A DNA stretch of 64,000 nucleotides from SAR86 cluster bacterium (GTDB taxonomy: Bacteria; Pseudomonadota; Gammaproteobacteria; Magnimaribacterales; AG-339-G14). The position numbers were made by a program, and so were the translations under genes. The stretch spans positions 70,222 through 134,221 of the forward strand of contig JAOIHS010000002.1 of NCBI GenBank assembly GCA_028135785.1, given 5' to 3'. Each line of letters opens with the position of its first letter. Position 1 is the stretch's first letter. This document shows, one piece after another, positions 54,612-61,513 of the stretch. The notes under the pieces are model-generated. The model saw nothing but the letters and a program-made list of their open reading frames with translations, made no database searches and was not told the DNA's origin.

Positions 54612-54655
54612 GTGCCCAGAGGTGGAATCGAACCACCGACACAAGGATTTTCAGT
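54612..54655 (-). repeat. Distal att repeat (partial tRNA-Phe copy)
   Basis: 44 bases identical to 57561-57604: T-arm, variable region and 3' half of the anticodon arm of tRNA-Phe. The sequence departs just inside the anticodon region. The final CCA is absent here (reads CACAA on the minus strand). Confidence 0.92.
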
Positions 54656-54730
54656 TCTAGTCTCTTATTGATATAAGCTTTTCGAAATAATAATATTAGG
54701 TAATGAGAATTAATTTTAAGGTCTTTAAAT

Positions 54731-55450
54731 ATGCCAAAGAAGATTAAGGGTATAAATGTCTCAGTCTATTCAAAGAAGATTGAATCGCTCAAAAAAAACT
54801 TCAGCATTCTTAGTGTTGACGCAAATAAAATATTAAATAAATACGAAAATATATCTTTTGAAGACACATATTTATCAAAAAAAGAATCTTTTATTTCATT
54901 AATGAGATTAAACCCAAGCATGGCACTTATAAGGTATCTTGACTCAAAGACAGACCTTTGGCACTTCAAAGATAAAAGAACAAACATTGAATATGCAATT
55001 GATTTAGTATTAGGTTGGTTAAGTGAAGATATAATTATTTCTCATCTAAGAGAAAAAAGCATTAAATGTGATTTAAATGGCAGAGATAAGTATAGAGAGT
55101 TTCTAAGTCCAAAATATATCTCTGCACAACCTGACATAAAGATAAAAATTAATGAACGATATAGAACACTTGAAATTGCGAATGATTGGAATGACTACTG
55201 GATTAGGTCAGATATGCTGGATCTAAGAGATAACAAGTTTCTAAAACTAAGAAATGAAAAATCATTATTTCTTGGAATTGCGCCACTATCCTCAAAGGGA
55301 ATCTTCTTAGATTTCTCTGAAAAATTAGATTTTATTAAGAGATTTAATCCCGCATACGGTAAGAGCGCTTATACTTTAAAAAAAATTCGAAATAGAATGA
55401 ATAATATTGATATATCGATACAAGAATTGTTATCAGTAAAATATGAATGA
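54731..55450 (+). CDS. Candidate restriction nuclease, PD-(D/E)xK-like (unproven)
   Basis: A 239-aa soluble protein, first gene of the island. I do not recognise a named family. The central part reads SEDIIISHLREKSIKCDL, then SAQPDIKIKINERYRTLEIANDW (P134-D135 and E148). That is a PD...E-x-A pattern resembling a PD-(D/E)xK nuclease core, but with Ala where the catalytic Lys is usual. N-terminal coiled and basic segments precede it. It overlaps the next gene by eight bases, so they form an operon opposite a cytosine methyltransferase. A specificity or nuclease subunit is the best guess. Confidence 0.6.
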   Translation: MPKKIKGINVSVYSKKIESLKKNFSILSVDANKILNKYENISFEDTYLSKKESFISLMRLNPSMALIRYLDSKTDLWHFKDKRTNIEYAIDLVLGWLSEDIIISHLREKSIKCDLNGRDKYREFLSPKYISAQPDIKIKINERYRTLEIANDWNDYWIRSDMLDLRDNKFLKLRNEKSLFLGIAPLSSKGIFLDFSEKLDFIKRFNPAYGKSAYTLKKIRNRMNNIDISIQELLSVKYE

Positions 55451-56060
55451 TACAGAATTTAAAAAGTATGCAAAAATTTTAAAAGATAGTTATGTTGAAC
55501 ATCTTGAGAAAGAACAAGTAAAGTTTCCAAGTGGAATCAAGTTATATGAGCTTTGTTATTTATATAAAAATTTTAAAAAACCATTAGCGATAAGTGAAAT
55601 ATCAAATGCAGTTCAAAAAAAATACCCTAACCAGGATGGCAAACAAGCAAGACACTTAGCAGGGTCTGGTTGGTATCTAAAGACTGGAACAAAGACAGCA
55701 ACAATTTTTCAATATGATGAAAATATACCTCATGCTCACCTGATGTTATTTTCAATAAAAGAAAAAAATCCAAAATATAATCCAAAAAAAAGGGATGACA
55801 TAATTAATGCAACAGAATGGGAAGATATTTTGAAGTTATTCAATAAAAGAGGTTGTGCAGTATGCGGCATTAAGGATGTAAGTTATGACAAAGGACATTT
55901 AGATGATGAAAAAGGATACAGAGATAATGTTGTACCAATGTGTAGATCTTGCAATAACTGGGGCATGAAATACAAATTAAAATTTGAATTAGATAAAAAT
56001 AATCCTCTTATTGCAAGACCAGTTCTCAAAGGAAGAAATTTTAAGTTTTCAGAGATTTAA
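55443..56060 (+). CDS. HNH endonuclease, probable restriction enzyme
   Basis: A 205-aa protein. The C-terminal part is a zinc-supported HNH fold: CAVCG (C138, C141), YDKGHLDDEKGYRDNVVPMCRSCNNW with H152, N162 and C167-x2-C170. The N-terminal 120 residues (LAISEISNAVQKKYPNQDGKQARHLAGSGWYLKTG) look like a small DNA-recognition domain. The gene overlaps the upstream candidate by eight bases and converges tail-to-tail on the methyltransferase with a 20-base overlap. This fits a Type II restriction enzyme protected by that methylase. The target site is unknown. Confidence 0.8.
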   Translation: MNDTEFKKYAKILKDSYVEHLEKEQVKFPSGIKLYELCYLYKNFKKPLAISEISNAVQKKYPNQDGKQARHLAGSGWYLKTGTKTATIFQYDENIPHAHLMLFSIKEKNPKYNPKKRDDIINATEWEDILKLFNKRGCAVCGIKDVSYDKGHLDDEKGYRDNVVPMCRSCNNWGMKYKLKFELDKNNPLIARPVLKGRNFKFSEI

Positions 56061-57114
56061 ATATCTCTTTACCTAGCGCCTTTGCTAGATGAAATGGAAC
56101 TGCATTTCCAATTTGAAGATTTTTACTAGTTTTACTTCCATAAAATATATAACTATCTGAAAATCCTTGTAATCTTGCTCCTTCTCTTGTTGACAGCGCT
56201 CTGTTTTGAAAAGGATGTATACATCTAGATGATGAAGGCGTACCAAAATTCCTTGTTATTGTTGGCGAAGGCAAGTCACTATCAAGTCTTGCATAAGTAT
56301 TACCAAAATAACTCTTGGGTCTCAGTTGGTCTGGCAAATCTTTGATGGAACCATTTTTAGGAACTAAAGACATTATAAGTTTCATTTTCTCGCCATAATT
56401 AGTTGAATTATGTTCAGAAAGAATTTTTTCCTTGCCTCTTAATTCTTTTTGCAGCGTAGTTTTTGGTTCTAAGTATGTATCACTTTTATCATTAGAGCCT
56501 AACGGCGGGAGGTCAGAGATTGCATCCGAAAGAATATTATATTTCTTTGTAAAAAGATTCCCATCTTTGCTGTGGGTAGGCACAGGAAAGTCAAAAATTA
56601 TTCCATCTTTGTAACCTACTACAATTGTTCTCTTTCTATGTTGTGGAGAACCATAATTTGCTGCATCAAGAATCCCACTTTTTACTTTGTAACCAATATC
56701 GCTTAGTTCAGAAACAAGCGTATTAAATGCTATTCCTTTATAAAGTTTTTTGAACCCTGAAACATTTTCAAACAAAACCATTCTAGGATTGATTTCTTCA
56801 ACCGCTCTAAGAAATTGCCAAAATAAAGAATTCCTTTTGTCTTTCTCATTTTTCTTTCCAACTGTGCTGAAACCTTGACATGGCGGACCTCCGCATACCA
56901 GATCAAGTCTTTCAGGATGAATATGTTTTAAGACCTCAGAATAATTTACATTTCCTATGTCCTCACTAATAACTAGGCACTTCTTATGATTTCTCTTAAA
57001 TGTTTCTGCGAAATCTTTATTAATTTCTACTGCAACCAAAGATCTAATACCTTCTTGTAGTAACCCACAAGACAATCCTCCTGCACCTGAAAATAGATCT
57101 ATTGAATTAAACAT
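56041..57114 (-). CDS. DNA (cytosine-5-)-methyltransferase
   Basis: A 357-aa m5C methyltransferase. Motif I IDLFSGAGGLSCGLLQEG binds SAM, motif IV GGPPCQGFSTVGKKNEKDKRN holds the nucleophile Cys79, motif VI is ENVSGF (116-121), motif VIII is GSPQHRKRTIVVGY. The variable target-recognition region spans about residues 180-280, then motif IX (ARLDSDLPSPTITRNFGTPSSSRCIHP) and motif X LQIGNAVP. It should modify the site cut by the neighbouring nuclease operon and guard the host. Confidence 0.95.
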   Translation of the reverse strand: MFNSIDLFSGAGGLSCGLLQEGIRSLVAVEINKDFAETFKRNHKKCLVISEDIGNVNYSEVLKHIHPERLDLVCGGPPCQGFSTVGKKNEKDKRNSLFWQFLRAVEEINPRMVLFENVSGFKKLYKGIAFNTLVSELSDIGYKVKSGILDAANYGSPQHRKRTIVVGYKDGIIFDFPVPTHSKDGNLFTKKYNILSDAISDLPPLGSNDKSDTYLEPKTTLQKELRGKEKILSEHNSTNYGEKMKLIMSLVPKNGSIKDLPDQLRPKSYFGNTYARLDSDLPSPTITRNFGTPSSSRCIHPFQNRALSTREGARLQGFSDSYIFYGSKTSKNLQIGNAVPFHLAKALGKEIFKSLKT

Positions 57115-57237
57115 AAATTATTTTATTAAGTAATCTTAGGAATAATAACTTAACCTAAAATATTAGTAGTGGATACATCTAGAAGAGATTTTTTAAAAGT
57201 AATTCTGGCAGGTGGGATTTAAATTCCAACTTTCTCA

Positions 57238-57498
57238 ATGGCAGAAAGTTTTTTATTAAATAACAAAAAAGATCCAAATATCAGTGAAGTTATTATCACT
57301 TCTGATGCTTTACAAAGAAGTTATAGCGATCTTGACGAGATAAATCTTAGTTTTGTATTTTATTCTTTACTGCTTGAATATTCAGAATACCTATATTCAT
57401 TTATGATCATTGTTCTTGCCTTGCTGGTATTCTCAATTAGCGGCATTCCAATGATAGATACTCTTTATCTTGGTATTGAAGAACACTTTAAAATATGA
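57238..57498 (+). CDS. Possible 86-aa membrane protein in the island
   Basis: An ORF with one hydrophobic helix (about residues 49-70) and a polar N-terminal part. No ribosome site is apparent and no family is recognised. It lies between the methyltransferase start and the tRNA. It may be a remnant or a chance ORF. Confidence 0.3.
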   Translation: MAESFLLNNKKDPNISEVIITSDALQRSYSDLDEINLSFVFYSLLLEYSEYLYSFMIIVLALLVFSISGIPMIDTLYLGIEEHFKI

Positions 57499-57558
57499 AC
57501 ACTCAAACTAATGTTCATAAGTGTTCATAAAACTCTAATTTAAGAAATGCTTTAAGAG

Positions 57559-57634
57559 TGGTGCCCAGAGGTGGAATCGAACCACCGACACAAGGATTTT
57601 CAGTCCTTTGCTCTACCAACTGAGCTATCTGGGC
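57559..57634 (-). tRNA. tRNA-Phe (GAA)
   Basis: The minus strand folds as a 76-base tRNA: acceptor GCCCAGA/TCTGGGC, D-arm GCTCAGTTGGTAGAGC, anticodon arm with loop CTGAAAA (anticodon GAA), T-arm GGTTCGATTCC, and an encoded CCA. It is intact and contains the proximal att repeat. Confidence 0.97.
57561..57604 (-). repeat. Proximal att repeat within tRNA-Phe
   Basis: The 3' 44 bases of the tRNA, from the anticodon loop to the discriminator base, repeated exactly at 54612-54655. This marks the integration site of the island. Confidence 0.92.
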
Positions 57635-57647
57635 AAAAAGAAGTTGG

Positions 57648-57675
57648 ATTTTATATAAGTTTAGCTAAATAACAA
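57648..57675 (-). promoter_or_regulatory. Probable tRNA-Phe promoter
   Basis: On the minus strand TTGTTA (57670-57675), a 16-base spacer and TAAAAT (57648-57653) stand 14 bases upstream of the tRNA 5' end. Good match to a sigma-70 promoter, though not tested against other readings. Confidence 0.5.
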
Positions 57676-57736
57676 AGCATAGTTTTTATACGATCGGTAA
57701 AGTAGAGTGATAATTAAATTATAGATCTTAAAACCT

Positions 57737-59080
57737 ATGAACAAACTTTCACTATCTAATAAAGTAAGAGCTGGATACGGCATTGGCGATTTTGCAATAT
57801 GTCTTTATTGGAGTGGTGTAGGTCTATACCTTTTATATTTTTATACAGATGTAATAGGCATTTCCCCGTTATTGGCAGGCTGGATCTATGCTTTAGGAAT
57901 AGCTTGGGATGCAGTCACTGATCCATTTATGGGTTACATAGCTGAAAGAACCAGAACTAAAATGGGAAGTTATAGGCCTTATATGTTTTACGGATCCATA
58001 CCCTTGGCTTTTTCATTTGTTTTGCTTTTTTGGGCACCTCCTTTTGAAGGAAATTTATTATTCTTCTTTTTGCTAATCGTTAATCTTTTCCACAGATCTT
58101 GCTTCACTATTGTTAGTGTTCCTTATTCGTCACTTACAGCTCGTATGACAGATGATAGTGACGAGAGAACAAAGTTAACTACAGCAAGAATGATCGCAGC
58201 TTCTTTTGGAACTCTCTCTATGTCTGCATTAGGTTTTCCAATAGTGGCTTGGTATGGAGAAGGTAATGAGGCGTTAGGGTTTGTATTTTTAGGAGCTATT
58301 TCAGGCTTAATAGCTTTAGTTGTTCTTGGGGTTACCATTAAATCTGTTCAAGAAAGACAGTTTAAATTCAATAAAGAAAGCCTTCCTAGCTTTTCAAAAG
58401 TTACAAAATCAGTTGCCAATAATTATCCATTCTGGATTGTTTTTAGTTCAATTTTAATTCTTGGTTCAACTTCAATTATGTTCAATAAAAACTTAATCTA
58501 TTACGTTAAATATGCTTTGGATATGCATGATTCTCAAGGATTGATTTTAGGAGTATTGAGTGCCACTGCATTTTTATCAATTCCCTTTTGGTCGTTTTTG
58601 GCTTTAAAAATAGGAAAAAAGAATGCTTGGCTTGGCTCTATGACAATATTATTTTCAGGGCTTATAATTTTTTATTTATACCCAATTAAGGGAATTTCTG
58701 AGTTACTTATAATTCTAGGCTTTATCGGGATTGGTAATGGAGCTACGGGAGTGCTTTTTTGGTCGATGTTGCCAGACACAATAGAATATGGCGAGTGGAA
58801 AACGGGCATAAGAACCGAATCCTCTTTGTATGGATTTATGACATTTGCTCAAAAAGGAGCAATAGCAGTTGCCGCGCTCAGTCTAGGATGGATTTTAACC
58901 ATAATTGAATTCACTCCTAATACTATTCAATCAATAGAAACCATAGAAAATTTAAAGTTCATTATGGCTTGGATTCCTATAGCTGGGATATTTATAAGTT
59001 TTATTTTAGTCTGTTTTTATCCAATAGATTCAAGCTTTCATAAAAAGCTAATAGAGGAAATTAATGAAAAAAGTGAATAA
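57737..59080 (+). CDS. GPH-family sugar symporter (MFS)
   Basis: A 447-aa membrane protein with about 12 helices of the glycoside-pentoside-hexuronide:cation symporter type. GYGIGDFAICLYWSGVGLYLLYFYTDVIGISPLLAGWIYALGIAWDAVTDPFMGYIAERTRTKMGSYRPYMFYGSIPL has the family's Asp-Pro and R-x-R pattern in the first loop; MLPDTIEYGEWKTGIRTESSLYGFMTF is the signature of the GPH branch. It probably imports a glycoside with a cation. The 3' end overlaps the fusion gene by 17 bases. Confidence 0.92.
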   Translation: MNKLSLSNKVRAGYGIGDFAICLYWSGVGLYLLYFYTDVIGISPLLAGWIYALGIAWDAVTDPFMGYIAERTRTKMGSYRPYMFYGSIPLAFSFVLLFWAPPFEGNLLFFFLLIVNLFHRSCFTIVSVPYSSLTARMTDDSDERTKLTTARMIAASFGTLSMSALGFPIVAWYGEGNEALGFVFLGAISGLIALVVLGVTIKSVQERQFKFNKESLPSFSKVTKSVANNYPFWIVFSSILILGSTSIMFNKNLIYYVKYALDMHDSQGLILGVLSATAFLSIPFWSFLALKIGKKNAWLGSMTILFSGLIIFYLYPIKGISELLIILGFIGIGNGATGVLFWSMLPDTIEYGEWKTGIRTESSLYGFMTFAQKGAIAVAALSLGWILTIIEFTPNTIQSIETIENLKFIMAWIPIAGIFISFILVCFYPIDSSFHKKLIEEINEKSE

Positions 59081-61064
59081 AGTAAAATGGGGCATCATAG
59101 GAACCGGCAGTATAGCTAGCTCGTTTGCGCATTCCATTAAAAGTAGTAAAAATGCAGATTTAACAAGTGTTTATGGTAGAAGCAAATCAAAACTTCATGA
59201 TTTCTCTCAAAAATTTAATTTAAAAGATTTTAATTCTTTAGATCATTTTTTGTCTTCAAAAGAGATTGACGCAATTTATATAGCAACTCCTCATAGCTCA
59301 CATTTTCTATATTCATATGAGGCAATAAAAAATAAAAAACACGTCTTGTGCGAAAAGCCAATAGCCCTTAATTCTTCAGAAAGCATGGTGCTTGTAAATG
59401 AAGCAAGAAAGAATGAAGTTTTTTTAATGGAAGCTTTTATGTATCGAACCCATCCTCAAACTCAAAATATAATTGAACTTACCAAGAAAGAATTTTCAGG
59501 TAAAAAAATCAAAATAGAATGTTCTTTTGGATTCAATGCAAAGGTATCAGAAGATCATAGGCTGAGAAATTTAAATCTCGCCGGCGGAGCCATTTTAGAT
59601 GTTGGTTGTTATCCATTATCAATGGTTAGATTGATAGCTGGAGCATTAAGCGATAAAAAATTTATAGAGCCTTTAGAAATTAAAGTATCAGCAGAAATAG
59701 ACAAAACAGGAGTTGATATTAGCTCAACAGCTGAATTAATTTTTTCAGAAAATATTAGCGCTGAAATAAAGACAGCAATCAATAATGATCTGCCTAACAA
59801 TTTAATTATTAAAAGCAGTGATAAAACTTTAGAGGTTAGCCAGCCCTGGCATTGCGGTCAATTTCAAGATGGAAAGTCTTCAATTTCTCTCTCAGTAGCC
59901 GGCAAAGAAACAAAAGAATTTCATGTTAAAGATGAAACTGGTTTATTTACAAGAGAAATTAATCATGCTTCTGAAGCTATCTTAAGTAGACAGATAGAGT
60001 CAGATTTTATGTCTCATGGCGATACTTTAGGAAATATGATCTCGTTGGAAAACTGGTATAAATCGGCTGGAGTAATTTACCCTCAAAATTTTCCAGAAAA
60101 TTCTCCTATTTTTTTTCCGATCGATAAATCAAAAAAAATTATTGATAAAGTGAATATTGATGAAATCGATAAAGTAGGCTCAAGAATAGTTTTTGGATGC
60201 GATAATCAAACCTCATCTCTCCATGCTTCAACCATGTTTGATCATTTTTTTGAACACGGTGGAAATATTTTCGATACAGCATATATCTATAATTCTGGTA
60301 AATCTGATTCATATTTAGGGGAATGGATTTCTTCTAGAAAATTATCTAATGAAGTAATTGTTATAGGGAAGGGCGCTCATACGCCTGAATGCGATCCAAA
60401 ATTCATAAGGCCGCAATTAGAAGAATCTCTAGATAGGCTTAGACTTGATGCCTTAGACATTTATTGTTTGCACAGAGATAATTTGGAAATCCCAGTTTCT
60501 GAATTTATAGATGCTTTAAATGAACTAAAGGATGAGGGATTAATAAAATCTTTTGGTGCATCTAACTGGACTTTCGAAAGATTTAAAGAAAGCACGGACT
60601 ATTCAGAAAAGAGTAACAAAGTAGGTTTTAAAATTCTTAGTAATAATTTTAGTCTAGCAGAGATGATAAGCCCCGTATGGCCAGGATGTATTCATTGTGA
60701 TGAAGACTATCTATCTTATTTAATCAAAAAAAATGTTTTGCTTTTTCCTTGGTCAAGTCAAGCAAGAGGGTTTTTTATACAAAGAGACTTATTTCCAAAA
60801 AAAGATCATTTTTCAAATCCCACATCAGAAGAAGAAAAAAGAGTCTGGCACAACGAAATCAATCTAAGAAGAAGAGAAAAGTGCTTTAAGCTTGCTAAAG
60901 ATCTAAATTGTACTTCTATTGAATTAGCTCTGGCATATGTTCTTAACAAAAATAAAAATATTTTTCCATTAGTTGGACCAAGGACATTGTTTGAGTCGGA
61001 AAGTTGCATGAAAGCAACGAAAATAGAATTATCTCAAAGTCAGATGGATTGGCTTGTTGAGTAA
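59064..61064 (+). CDS. Fusion: Gfo/Idh/MocA dehydrogenase + aldo/keto reductase
   Basis: A 666-aa two-enzyme fusion. Residues about 5-345 are a Gfo/Idh/MocA oxidoreductase: WGIIGTGSIASSFAHSI (Rossmann), DAIYIATPHSSHFLYSYEAIKNKKHVLCEKPIA, and GGAILDVGCYPLSM. Residues about 370-660 are an aldo/keto reductase: FDTAYIYNSG (catalytic Asp and Tyr about 402-407), VIGKGAH (Lys about 434), YCLHRDN (His about 469) and GASNWT. No frameshift lies between them. The pair may interconvert sugar C=O groups with shared NAD(P)H. It is coupled to the symporter and lies near a GH3 glycosidase. Confidence 0.9.
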   Translation: MKKVNKVKWGIIGTGSIASSFAHSIKSSKNADLTSVYGRSKSKLHDFSQKFNLKDFNSLDHFLSSKEIDAIYIATPHSSHFLYSYEAIKNKKHVLCEKPIALNSSESMVLVNEARKNEVFLMEAFMYRTHPQTQNIIELTKKEFSGKKIKIECSFGFNAKVSEDHRLRNLNLAGGAILDVGCYPLSMVRLIAGALSDKKFIEPLEIKVSAEIDKTGVDISSTAELIFSENISAEIKTAINNDLPNNLIIKSSDKTLEVSQPWHCGQFQDGKSSISLSVAGKETKEFHVKDETGLFTREINHASEAILSRQIESDFMSHGDTLGNMISLENWYKSAGVIYPQNFPENSPIFFPIDKSKKIIDKVNIDEIDKVGSRIVFGCDNQTSSLHASTMFDHFFEHGGNIFDTAYIYNSGKSDSYLGEWISSRKLSNEVIVIGKGAHTPECDPKFIRPQLEESLDRLRLDALDIYCLHRDNLEIPVSEFIDALNELKDEGLIKSFGASNWTFERFKESTDYSEKSNKVGFKILSNNFSLAEMISPVWPGCIHCDEDYLSYLIKKNVLLFPWSSQARGFFIQRDLFPKKDHFSNPTSEEEKRVWHNEINLRRREKCFKLAKDLNCTSIELALAYVLNKNKNIFPLVGPRTLFESESCMKATKIELSQSQMDWLVE

Positions 61065-61118
61065 TTACACTTTAGCTGTAAAATTATTATATAAGTATTT
61101 TTAATTTAAGGAGAAATT

Positions 61119-61511
61119 ATGACTAATAAAGAATTTATTTTTTTAGGAATCAACATAGAAAAAATTTCCATAATCTATGGAGCTTTTTTAATTCTATGGG
61201 GAGTTTCCGTTTCTTTTCTTTCTGGGAGTGAATCAGTAACCTCTTTTATACCTTCTTTTTTTGGTATACCCATCTTAATATTTGCTGTTTTGACGATACT
61301 TTTTCCAGAAAGAAAAAAACTTTTTATGCACATAATCGTACTAATTGGATTAATTATTTTTCTAGGTGGTTTAGATTTTTTAAGAAGCCTATCTAATCCG
61401 TTTGAAAATATCTGGGCAGATTCTTCAAAACTTATGTTACTTGTTACCGGACTGATTTTTACTTATATAAACGTCAAGTCATTTATTTTTATTCGCAAAA
61501 ATAGAGATTAA
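61119..61511 (+). CDS. Small membrane protein of the sugar locus
   Basis: A 130-aa protein with four hydrophobic helices (about residues 15-33, 42-60, 67-86, 103-123). It has a good ribosome site (AAGGAG) and an ATG. I recognise no named family. It converges on the GH3 gene with a two-base gap. Confidence 0.7.
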   Translation: MTNKEFIFLGINIEKISIIYGAFLILWGVSVSFLSGSESVTSFIPSFFGIPILIFAVLTILFPERKKLFMHIIVLIGLIIFLGGLDFLRSLSNPFENIWADSSKLMLLVTGLIFTYINVKSFIFIRKNRD

Positions 61512-61513
61512 AA

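Larger units (their letters stand above)
54612..57604. mobile_element. tRNA-Phe-targeted genomic island with restriction-modification cassette
   Basis: A perfect 44-base repeat of the tRNA-Phe 3' part bounds the element: the copy at 57561-57604 lies inside the intact tRNA gene, the copy at 54612-54655 is a fragment with no 5' half and no CCA. The island lies on the 3' side of the tRNA, as expected for integration by a tyrosine recombinase. About 2.9 kb hold two candidate nuclease genes, a cytosine methyltransferase and an 86-codon ORF. No integrase gene is present, so it was either moved by a helper or has lost its integrase. Confidence 0.85.

Noticed and set aside
54612-54655. A second tRNA-Phe gene
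   Set aside because: Only the 3' 44 bases are present; the acceptor 5' strand, D-arm and CCA are missing, so it is an att remnant.
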